In this document: piece after piece, positions 46,036-52,122 of the stretch
How positions within the stretch are numbered: position 1 is the first letter of the stretch
Layout: each line of letters begins with the position of its first letter
From: Alteromonas sp. ALT199
Lineage (GTDB): Bacteria > Pseudomonadota > Gammaproteobacteria > Enterobacterales > Alteromonadaceae
Direction of reading: 5' to 3'
Assembly: GCF_018619335.1 (NCBI RefSeq)
Contig: NZ_JAHHDX010000161.1
Coordinates: forward strand, 1 to 52,122
DNA: 52,122 nucleotides
Notes under the pieces: model-generated
The model's input: only the letters and a program-made list of their open reading frames with translations
What the model was told of the DNA's origin: nothing
The model's database searches: none
Position numbers and translations under genes: made by a program

Positions 46036-46780
46036 CTACCAGTTTGCGCATTGGAAGAAAAAACTCAAATGGCGTGGCGCCGTTACTTTCTTATTTGCTT
46101 CTATAGCTTTATTTAGCTTTTTAGGAAGTACAAATCAGTTTTTCGTTAGTAATACCTATTATAGCGTTAAGAATAGTTTAGATAGTTGGAATAGTGCCCC
46201 TTCGTCAGTTTCCGTGCAAGATGTTGCAATAGCTCTTAAAAAGATTCAAGAGGTAATTGATAAAACACCTAACAATGCGCTTTATTATCAATTACAAGGG
46301 CAACTTTATGAGTGGTTACATTTCAGTACGAACTTAGAGAACGATTTAGAAGCTGCACCTAAAGCGAATAATAGAACACCCGAACTGCATAAAGCGATTC
46401 TAAGCTATAAAGAGAGCTTAAAACTAAGACCCAACTGGAGTGGGGGCTGGATAGGCTTAGCATCGGTAAAATGGAAGCTCGGTGAACTAGATAGCCAGTT
46501 TTATCAATATTTAGATAACGCAGTTAGCGTTGGGCCACAAGACGCCATAGTGCATAGGTTCATAGCAGAGTTCGGCCTTACAATGTATATTAATAGGTCA
46601 GTACATTACGCTAAAATTTTAAAACGACTAAGACACCATTTAGATTTAGGTATAAAGAACCCATTAAGTAGAAAATTCATAGTCAAGTTTATCAACGAAA
46701 ATAATCTTAACGAACCCGCGTGTCGCTGGCTTGGAGTATCAAACTATGCTGCAAGTACAGGCTTATTAAATTGTAAATAA
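46025..46780 (+). CDS. VpsP-like polysaccharide biosynthesis protein
   Basis: A 251-residue protein with one N-terminal membrane segment (about 18-36) and a soluble domain with TPR-like spacing (ALYYQLQGQLYEWL, AILSYKESLKLRPNWSGGWIGLASVKWKLG). It resembles proteins annotated as VpsP in Vibrio and Alteromonadales EPS loci. A scaffold role at the polymerisation complex is a guess. It overlaps the phosphatase gene by 11 bases, and is the last gene of the plus-strand EPS operon, meeting a convergent gene 17 bases later with no evident terminator. Confidence 0.7.
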   Translation: MSIDYQFAHWKKKLKWRGAVTFLFASIALFSFLGSTNQFFVSNTYYSVKNSLDSWNSAPSSVSVQDVAIALKKIQEVIDKTPNNALYYQLQGQLYEWLHFSTNLENDLEAAPKANNRTPELHKAILSYKESLKLRPNWSGGWIGLASVKWKLGELDSQFYQYLDNAVSVGPQDAIVHRFIAEFGLTMYINRSVHYAKILKRLRHHLDLGIKNPLSRKFIVKFINENNLNEPACRWLGVSNYAASTGLLNCK

Positions 46781-46797
46781 AACTAAGAGTTGAATTT

Positions 46798-47208
46798 CTA
46801 AGTATTACCTTTCAGCCAATCCCACAAGCCTAACGAAAACCCTTCGAAAAGGTTTATACCCAGCCAACTTTTTAATATATAAAGCAACACTAAGCCCAAC
46901 ACTAATGAAACGCATAAGAATAAAGCAATAACAGCTGCCATCACCAGTTTGCCCATACGGCTTTCGGTACGCGATAGGTCGCGCTTATCTCGGCCTGCCA
47001 GTAATACGAAGTAATATCGGCTTTTTAGTAAACCTATAGTGCCTCTTACATCAACTTTGTGGCTACCCCATCGCCGACCGGCAAGGGCTGTGTTTAAGTG
47101 AAACAGTTGGTCTTCAGTAAAAGAATCGGCAACATTTTTAGGCATACGTTCCAGCATATGTTGAACGTTTGGCTCTTCTTTTATCGGTCGCTTTATCTTT
47201 AATACCAC
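46798..47208 (-). CDS. Small membrane protein of unknown function
   Basis: A 136-residue protein not assigned to a family. The N-terminal 85 residues are soluble and basic (KIKRPIKEEPNVQHMLERMPKNVADSF, RYYFVLLAGRDKRDLSR). One long hydrophobic segment follows at about 88-112 (VMAAVIALFLCVSLVLGLVLLYIL), then a short amphipathic end. A GTG start at 47208 follows an AAGGGG site. It lies 33 bases after the O-antigen ligase-like gene on the same strand and may be a membrane partner of it. Confidence 0.65.
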   Translation of the reverse strand: MVLKIKRPIKEEPNVQHMLERMPKNVADSFTEDQLFHLNTALAGRRWGSHKVDVRGTIGLLKSRYYFVLLAGRDKRDLSRTESRMGKLVMAAVIALFLCVSLVLGLVLLYILKSWLGINLFEGFSLGLWDWLKGNT

Positions 47209-47241
47209 ACAAATCCCCTTGTGTTATAAAACCAATGTTGG

Positions 47242-48654
47242 TTATTTATCTTGTCTTCCCATAGGTATATCGCGGCTTAACGCACCTAGCGCTAACAGTA
47301 TAATAAATATAGCGGTATTTGCTGGTGCTTGTAGAGGAAAGTCTACCGTACTGTGTAATGCCATCCCTATAACCGCCATAACAGCTGCAAAGGCTGTTCC
47401 CCTTGGCAGTGGATGTCTTCGGTTTTGCATTGCGCTTAAGGCGCTTTTCGCGCACAGCAATACAAGCATGGCTATAATGGCTGCGCCTACTATGCCAAAC
47501 TCAATAGCAAACTGGAGGTATTCGTTGTGAGCATGATCGTAAAAGTGCTGAATAGATTCACTTTGTACCTGAGGGTATACCGTATAAAAAGTACCCCCGC
47601 CTGTACCAATAACCCCATATTGAGAAAGAAGGGGCAGGGCATCAGTAACAACTTCGTCACGGCTTTCTTGGGTTAAGTTTGTTTGCTCTATGCGTTGCTG
47701 TACTTGTTTAAGCCCAAAAAGGCTACTAACAATAAGGATGTCGATTACCAGCATACTAATAAACAGCACTACATAGCTTTTTTGACGCGGTTTAAAGTAA
47801 ATTAAGCCAAGTGTGGCGGTAATAGTCATAGCAATAAAAAAGGCGCTGTTACCCATTCTAGAACGAGACATAACTAACGCGATAACCATAATAATAATGC
47901 CAATACGAAACAGCACTTTATTGCTTAGCCAAAAACGCACTATTCTACGTAATCGCTCTCTAGGGCTGGAACCGCTTCGAACACGTAGGCTAGCTATCAT
48001 GTAACCAATAGCAGCGCTCAAACATAGCAAAAGAAAATTAGCGTAGTGGTTCTTATACACAAAACTTCCCGTAGCGATATGCGAAACAGGTAACTTAAAC
48101 ACCAAGCTATATTGCAAACCAGACAATACTTCTAACGAGCCATATATAGCCTGGAATACGCCGGCAGCACTTACCACTATCAGTATGTATCTAAGTCGCT
48201 TGCCTGTATTAACCAATGTCAGCGTTATAAAAAATAAGAAACAATAGGCGAGGGATTTAAAGAATATTACGTCGCTTTGGCCCACGTCGAAGCTAAGAGG
48301 TAGCCATTGCGAACTTAAGCTTTCCATGCTCTGTGCATTTTCATTAAGGAGGAAATTAATACGCTCGGGGCGCAGTGCTTCAACCAAAGAAAAGGGCAGA
48401 GGGACTATATTGATAAGCTGCCACGTTAAAAATACTAACCACACAATGACTAGTAGTTTGTATTGATTGTATAGCTTTGAAAGTAAAGATTCGTGGGTGA
48501 GTAGTAAAATGCCGCCAAGAAAGAAAACCGACATTTGCATTAGTGCCCAAGCCCATGGGCGGTTGGCACCTAATGATAAAGGTAACCAAAACAAGGTGAA
48601 CAAAAGAAAACCGAAAAGAAACTTTTCGGTTTTCTGGGTATTAAAAATAGGCAC
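47242..48654 (-). CDS. O-antigen ligase/polymerase family protein (Wzy_C)
   Basis: A 470-residue inner-membrane protein with about 11-12 hydrophobic segments. The Wzy_C/WaaL signature is recognisable: MSRSRMGNSAFF, then a large periplasmic loop with VIGTGGGTFYTVYP and the HAHNEYLQFAIEFGIVG motif. In this locus it is the best candidate for the EPS polymerase; ligation to lipid A is the alternative. The GTG at 48654 is used. Codons about 8-16 form a perfect 12-bp hairpin (48607-48633). A small membrane protein gene follows. Confidence 0.85.
   Translation of the reverse strand: MPIFNTQKTEKFLFGFLLFTLFWLPLSLGANRPWAWALMQMSVFFLGGILLLTHESLLSKLYNQYKLLVIVWLVFLTWQLINIVPLPFSLVEALRPERINFLLNENAQSMESLSSQWLPLSFDVGQSDVIFFKSLAYCFLFFITLTLVNTGKRLRYILIVVSAAGVFQAIYGSLEVLSGLQYSLVFKLPVSHIATGSFVYKNHYANFLLLCLSAAIGYMIASLRVRSGSSPRERLRRIVRFWLSNKVLFRIGIIIMVIALVMSRSRMGNSAFFIAMTITATLGLIYFKPRQKSYVVLFISMLVIDILIVSSLFGLKQVQQRIEQTNLTQESRDEVVTDALPLLSQYGVIGTGGGTFYTVYPQVQSESIQHFYDHAHNEYLQFAIEFGIVGAAIIAMLVLLCAKSALSAMQNRRHPLPRGTAFAAVMAVIGMALHSTVDFPLQAPANTAIFIILLALGALSRDIPMGRQDK
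48607..48633. terminator. Hairpin with T run at the 5' end of the ligase-like gene
   Basis: AAAACCGAAAAG / CTTTTCGGTTTT is a perfect 12-bp stem with a 3-base loop, with T runs on both strands. It has the form of an intrinsic terminator for the exported-protein gene upstream (stop at 48693), but it lies inside the first codons of the ligase-like frame. Confidence 0.5.
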
Positions 48655-48692
48655 TTACAACGTACTAGCGCAAAATTTGAATGTAATAGGCT

Positions 48693-49262
48693 TTAGTTCG
48701 CTGAAATGGTGGTGTCGCCACCGCCAGCGCCAGCAGCTCCCGTACCTACACCTAACGGAGAAAACGTATTGCCCGCTGCGCCTGCTGCAGTAGCAGTTAA
48801 TGTGCTAGGGTCTACACCCGCATTAATAACTGCTAACAACGCATCTTCTTCAGTAATGACCTGCATCTGAAGGGCGATATTGTAAATCTCATTAGCATCT
48901 TCAGGGAACATTAAAATGGCAATGGTAACAACTTGCGTTGGCAAGTCAGGCATTTCGCCAAAACCTGCTATAGCAATTTCAAACCCAGTAGCGTTGTCAT
49001 TTAGAAGGGCAACCATCGATTGATATGCTGCATTATTTTCGGTTAAGTAAGCTAACCCCGAAGCATCAAAAAACATACCTTCACTAAGTACGGTCTGGCT
49101 TACTTCAGTAGCGGCTTGCTCAACCGCGGCGCCTTCTTCAATTTCAGTAACTAAAAGGTTTCTAACTTGTAGGCCTGGTACGCTACCATCTTGGGCAAAA
49201 GAAACTGTCGAAAAAGCGATTAAAGCGCTTAAAAGCACAGATAAAAAAACGTTGCTACGCAT
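48693..49262 (-). CDS. Exported protein of unknown function, Gly/Ala-rich C-terminus
   Basis: A 189-residue protein with a clear signal peptide (MRSNVFLSVLLSALIAFSTVSFA, cleavage before QDG). The mature part is acidic, with helical stretches (VEQAATEVSQTVLSEGMFF, EDANEIYNIALQMQVITEEDALLAVI), and ends in a flexible Gly/Ala/Thr-rich segment (about 155-185). No cysteine or catalytic motif is seen. I recognise no family. It sits between the EPS ligase and the LapD/LapG pair, so an extracellular-matrix or biofilm role is possible but not shown. Start at ATG 49262 follows a AAGGATAAGT stretch. Confidence 0.7.
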   Translation of the reverse strand: MRSNVFLSVLLSALIAFSTVSFAQDGSVPGLQVRNLLVTEIEEGAAVEQAATEVSQTVLSEGMFFDASGLAYLTENNAAYQSMVALLNDNATGFEIAIAGFGEMPDLPTQVVTIAILMFPEDANEIYNIALQMQVITEEDALLAVINAGVDPSTLTATAAGAAGNTFSPLGVGTGAAGAGGGDTTISAN

Positions 49263-49394
49263 AACTTATCCTTAGATTAAAAACGTCGGGTTAGCTTCTT
49301 GCTAACGCCATATGGCCATATTGTACAACAAGTGAACGTACAAGATCTCGCTTTTGTTGTACATCTATTCACTTAAATTCATTTGGCGCTTGTA
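49263..49394. promoter_or_regulatory. Palindrome-rich gap between exported-protein gene and lapD
   Basis: In 132 bases: GTTAGC/GCTAAC (49290-49306), the perfect palindrome GCCATATGGC (49307-49316), and an inverted repeat TGTACAACAA/TTGTTGTACA (49322-49331 and 49354-49363). No T run follows any of them. They precede the exported-protein gene on the minus strand and look like regulator sites. Confidence 0.45.
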
Positions 49395-51332
49395 TTAATA
49401 CTGCCACAAAGAAGGCTTTGCAAAATAAAAACCTTGTTGATACGAAACATCCAATTTAGATAAAGCAACAGACTCTGCTTCATTTTCAACAAGTTCTGCA
49501 ATAATGTTAATACTTAACCCACGAGCGATACTCAATAAACTACTTACAAATAACTGACTATCTTTATCTGAGTGAATATCTTTCGTAAGTTTGCCGGAAA
49601 TTTTTACAAAATGAGGCTGAATAGCCCTCAACCCAGCTAGTGATGCAAGATTGTTTCCAAAATGTTCAACCGTAATCTTGCAGCCTAAGCTAATTAGCGA
49701 CTTGCAAAATGATACGGCGTCATTTTTGTGATGAATTAATGCAGAATCTTCTATTTCAAAGATCAAATAAGTGCACAGCGCTTCATTTTGGTTCAGTAAA
49801 CCTAATAGCCACTGCCTAAACGCAGTGCTGGATAACGACGCGTTTGCAATATTAATGGCAACGGGGCGTTTATCTTTTGCTAGCTTGTTAAGCACTAGGC
49901 TTACCACCAACTTATCAACCTTAGGGATCAAGTTTAAGCGCTCTGACGCGGGAATTAATTGAGACATAGGGATAGCGCTGCCACTGTCTTTGTCTTTAAA
50001 CCGTGCAAAAGCTTCATAATAAGTAGGCGTGTTCGTTTCGACGTTCATTATTGGCTGAGTGAGTATGTCAGCGTACTGCTGCTCTAAAATTTGATTCAGC
50101 CGTTCTTTCCACGCCGTATTACTGTGAATATGGGAAAGTTCAGATGCGAACTGCCAGCCATTGGGTTGTTTGGTGGCGGCCATAAGTGCACTATCAGCGT
50201 TTTCCATAATGTCAGAAAACGATTGCTGGTCATTAAATTGAGCTGCACCTATCCATACTGCTTTACTGCCATCTTTAAGCGGGTTGTAGTGAGAGAGAGT
50301 GGTATTGAGTACCTGCAGGTGAGCTTCGCACTCTTGCTTTGTCATAGCTTCTGTAACCAAAACAAAATCTGCGCCCGATACTCTAAACAAAAATGATGTT
50401 TCTTGAATGCTAGATGAGAAGTTTTTAAGCTCTTCAGCTACTCCAGTAACATACTTATCGCCATCTTGTGCGCCTAACGTCATGTTAATAACGTTTAGTT
50501 GTGCAAGGCGTATTAAAATTACATAGCCTTCATCTGAGGTGGCTGTTTTACTTAACAGCGCATTCATATGCCGGGTAAACGCGTTTCTATTTTGTATACC
50601 GGTAAGGCTATCTTCAAAAGCTTGAATTCTGAACTGCTCGGCCTTTTGTGTTAACTCTTTAAACATTACTTCAACAGACGAAGAAAGCTTATTTACCGCC
50701 TGAGTTATAAAAGAAAGTTCTTTCGTAAAAGGTTTGTAGTTAATGTGGGAAAACTTTTGATTTTGAATATCTTCAATTTTGTTTACCACAATACGAAGGG
50801 GTTTTGTAATGGTAGTAATAATAAAAAGCAACGCAATATAGGCAAAAACGAAGGCCGCAAAAAACATAAACGCACTTTGTTTAACGCTTTCCCACAAGGT
50901 TTCATTGGCAAGCCCTGGATGACTTTGAACCGCTAGTTCACCCGCCATAGTCCAGCCATCGTTTAACTCAGTTTTTTCAACCGGTGGCGTAACTTCCACA
51001 ATGTTAGTAAACCAGTTTGGCACCGTATCAATGGTATTAGGATTGCGCCTTTCAATCAGTAAATTGCCTTCCATATCTGAAATGGTAATGTATTGGTAAA
51101 ACCCTCTATCAAAAATAGCGTTTACCATGGTCTCGGCTACAGCAATACCGTTGTCTTCACTTAAATATGGGGTAATAGATAGCCCCAACGAAGTCGCGGT
51201 ATCTTGCGCGTGGGTGGCAAGCTGCTCGTTTACATACTCACGGGTTAACTTAACGTTTATTATGAAAGAACCAGCAAAAACCAGTATCAAAAAAACGAGT
51301 AAGCTTGTACTTAGTTGGGTAGATAGTCTCAT
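49395..51332 (-). CDS. lapD: LapD-like c-di-GMP effector (degenerate GGDEF-EAL)
   Basis: A 645-residue inner-membrane receptor for c-di-GMP. It has an N-terminal helix (about 8-27), a periplasmic output domain (about 28-148), a second helix (about 150-172), HAMP, then GGDEF and EAL domains that have lost catalysis. SGADF stands at 319-323 in place of GGDEF, EAF at 440-442 in place of EAL, and EDS and VEHFG replace TES and DDFG. This matches LapD, which when bound to c-di-GMP holds the periplasmic protease LapG away from the surface adhesin. Its ATG overlaps the lapG stop by one base, confirming the pair. Confidence 0.9.
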   Translation of the reverse strand: MRLSTQLSTSLLVFLILVFAGSFIINVKLTREYVNEQLATHAQDTATSLGLSITPYLSEDNGIAVAETMVNAIFDRGFYQYITISDMEGNLLIERRNPNTIDTVPNWFTNIVEVTPPVEKTELNDGWTMAGELAVQSHPGLANETLWESVKQSAFMFFAAFVFAYIALLFIITTITKPLRIVVNKIEDIQNQKFSHINYKPFTKELSFITQAVNKLSSSVEVMFKELTQKAEQFRIQAFEDSLTGIQNRNAFTRHMNALLSKTATSDEGYVILIRLAQLNVINMTLGAQDGDKYVTGVAEELKNFSSSIQETSFLFRVSGADFVLVTEAMTKQECEAHLQVLNTTLSHYNPLKDGSKAVWIGAAQFNDQQSFSDIMENADSALMAATKQPNGWQFASELSHIHSNTAWKERLNQILEQQYADILTQPIMNVETNTPTYYEAFARFKDKDSGSAIPMSQLIPASERLNLIPKVDKLVVSLVLNKLAKDKRPVAINIANASLSSTAFRQWLLGLLNQNEALCTYLIFEIEDSALIHHKNDAVSFCKSLISLGCKITVEHFGNNLASLAGLRAIQPHFVKISGKLTKDIHSDKDSQLFVSSLLSIARGLSINIIAELVENEAESVALSKLDVSYQQGFYFAKPSLWQY

Positions 51333-52027
51333 TATTCTTCTTTATCTCCGTACATAACGCGGTCTAGCCGCTCTACCATATCGTCCCACATCTTCATCGG
51401 GCCGCTTCCCCTAAGCTTGCGGCCTGTTCCCATCGCTTTAGCAGCCCACAGGCCGTTACCATTAAAGCTGTAAATGGGTGACAAATCTCTTCTTTTATTA
51501 GCAGGCAATATGCGCCTATTTATATTATCCAAAACAAGTGGAATAGAGGTTGGGGTTTCATAATACGCCAAAACCATGTGGGGTTGGCGTAATTCTAAGG
51601 CGGTGACATACATTAATCGCAACTGTTGTTCAGGAACGCCAAGTTCAATTAAAGAGAAGTATTTGGCAATAGTGTAGTCTTCACAGTCGCCAGCACCAGT
51701 GGCAATGAACTCTATTGGTGTTGCCCAGTAGTCTTTTTGCCGCCAATGAACAATGTCGTCAACAAAATCAAAACGGTTAAAAAAGCGGTTTATCTCGTAA
51801 AGCTTTTCATCTAGGTCTTCGCTTTGTAACTCAGCAACCAATTGTCGCCATTTAGCAACGTCTTCCTTTGCTTCGCTGCCGTAAACTGCACTAATTCGGA
51901 CATAAACCTGTTCGGTGAAAACCGTTTTTTGTTGAGCGATAATAGCAGTCATGAAACACGAAACTACGAAAAACGAAACAAGAGAAAATCTCGAAGCGAT
52001 TAAAAGCCTTATCGTGAAATAAACCAT
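51332..52027 (-). CDS. lapG: LapG-like periplasmic cysteine protease
   Basis: A 231-residue transglutaminase-like cysteine proteinase (BTLCP/DUF920). The catalytic triad is visible: C115 in GAGDCEDYTIAKY, H150 in QPHMVLAYY and D167 in VLDNINRR. An N-terminal hydrophobic stretch (about 10-27) serves for export. ATG 52027 is used so that the chain starts with this signal; an in-frame TTG at 52060 and an ATG at 51952 are alternatives. LapG cleaves the N-terminal anchor of large surface adhesins and is sequestered by LapD. No LapA-type adhesin gene is in the window. Confidence 0.9.
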   Translation of the reverse strand: MVYFTIRLLIASRFSLVSFFVVSCFMTAIIAQQKTVFTEQVYVRISAVYGSEAKEDVAKWRQLVAELQSEDLDEKLYEINRFFNRFDFVDDIVHWRQKDYWATPIEFIATGAGDCEDYTIAKYFSLIELGVPEQQLRLMYVTALELRQPHMVLAYYETPTSIPLVLDNINRRILPANKRRDLSPIYSFNGNGLWAAKAMGTGRKLRGSGPMKMWDDMVERLDRVMYGDKEE

Positions 52028-52122
52028 ATCTGACTTAAAATTGTGTTTTTTATTGTGCAATGTGGGTCAATAATGTGAAGTGAACATGTAGTCTGATTAT
52101 CTATTTTACTAATGGTAGTAAT
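52028..52122. other. Region upstream of lapG at the window edge
   Basis: The remaining 95 bases are AT-rich and hold the lapG promoter area. No further gene is seen before the window ends. Confidence 0.5.

Noticed and set aside
47213..47240. AACCAA/TTGGTT hairpin after the ligase-like gene as a terminator
   Set aside because: The stem is only 6 bp with a 2-base loop and the T stretch is short; the downstream gene starts at once, so it is not convincing.

Overview
The window looks like chromosomal DNA of a marine gammaproteobacterium of the Alteromonadales, most likely Alteromonas or a close relative. This rests on the thrS-infC-rpmI-rplT order, an ATT-started infC, a LapD/LapG pair, a VpsP-type EPS gene, a TonB receptor with an Alteromonas-style 'IQVTG' box, and a moderate base composition. 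It is inferred from protein resemblance only. I saw no rRNA, tRNA, CRISPR array, phage or complete insertion sequence.

Layout. (1) 1-5.4 kb: a RutR-type TetR regulator coupled to allantoinase PuuE, a small lipoprotein gene broken by a 263-bp MITE-like element, a nucleobase permease, and an adenine deaminase of the Add-like family. (2) 5.4-11.4 kb: a signalling island with an Hpt protein, a REC-PAS-GGDEF-EAL protein, a REC-GGDEF protein and a soluble hybrid histidine kinase; it reads as a phosphorelay feeding c-di-GMP turnover. (3) 11.5-25.7 kb: the second half of the purine block, all on the minus strand. It has an exported nucleoside phosphorylase-like ('NUP') protein, a TonB receptor carrying a perfect EF-hand loop, a xanthine-type permease, an exported adenosine deaminase, a cupin, allantoate amidohydrolase, a PucG-type aminotransferase, a TauE-type exporter, an HpxW-like Ntn-hydrolase and an amidase. 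(4) 25.9-33.3 kb: DUF924, an RpiR regulator, a CPBP protease, an MscS channel with a long tail, a DUF3080 lipoprotein, a pteridine-reductase-like SDR and a frameshifted fructosamine kinase. (5) 33.5-37.5 kb: the translation operon thrS-infC-rpmI-rplT and a glutaredoxin-like protein. (6) 37.8-48.7 kb: an exopolysaccharide locus (manC, initiating glycosyl-phosphate transferase, outer-membrane barrel, Wza-like, Wzc-like, CpsB-like phosphatase, VpsP-like, O-antigen ligase/polymerase). (7) 48.7-52 kb: an unknown exported protein, then LapD and LapG.

How the genes fit together. Four near-consensus RutR palindromes (TTGACCA-NN-TGGTCAA) lie at 42, 4093, 15343 and 18553. They sit at the left edge of the window, and upstream of the nucleobase permease, the TonB receptor and the exported deaminase/xanthine permease pair. 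With rutR fused to puuE in one operon, this suggests a RutR regulon for scavenging environmental purines: uptake across the outer membrane, periplasmic deamination and deribosylation, base import, and ring degradation through allantoin to ureidoglycine, oxalurate and possibly oxamate. Uric-acid and xanthine oxidation genes are not in the window.

The most useful second looks are the RutR operator set; an A9 tract at the 3' end of the xanthine permease, beyond which an alternate frame stays open for 80 codons; the EF-hand in the TonB receptor; the MITE insertion; and a perfect HexR-type palindrome in the EPS control region.
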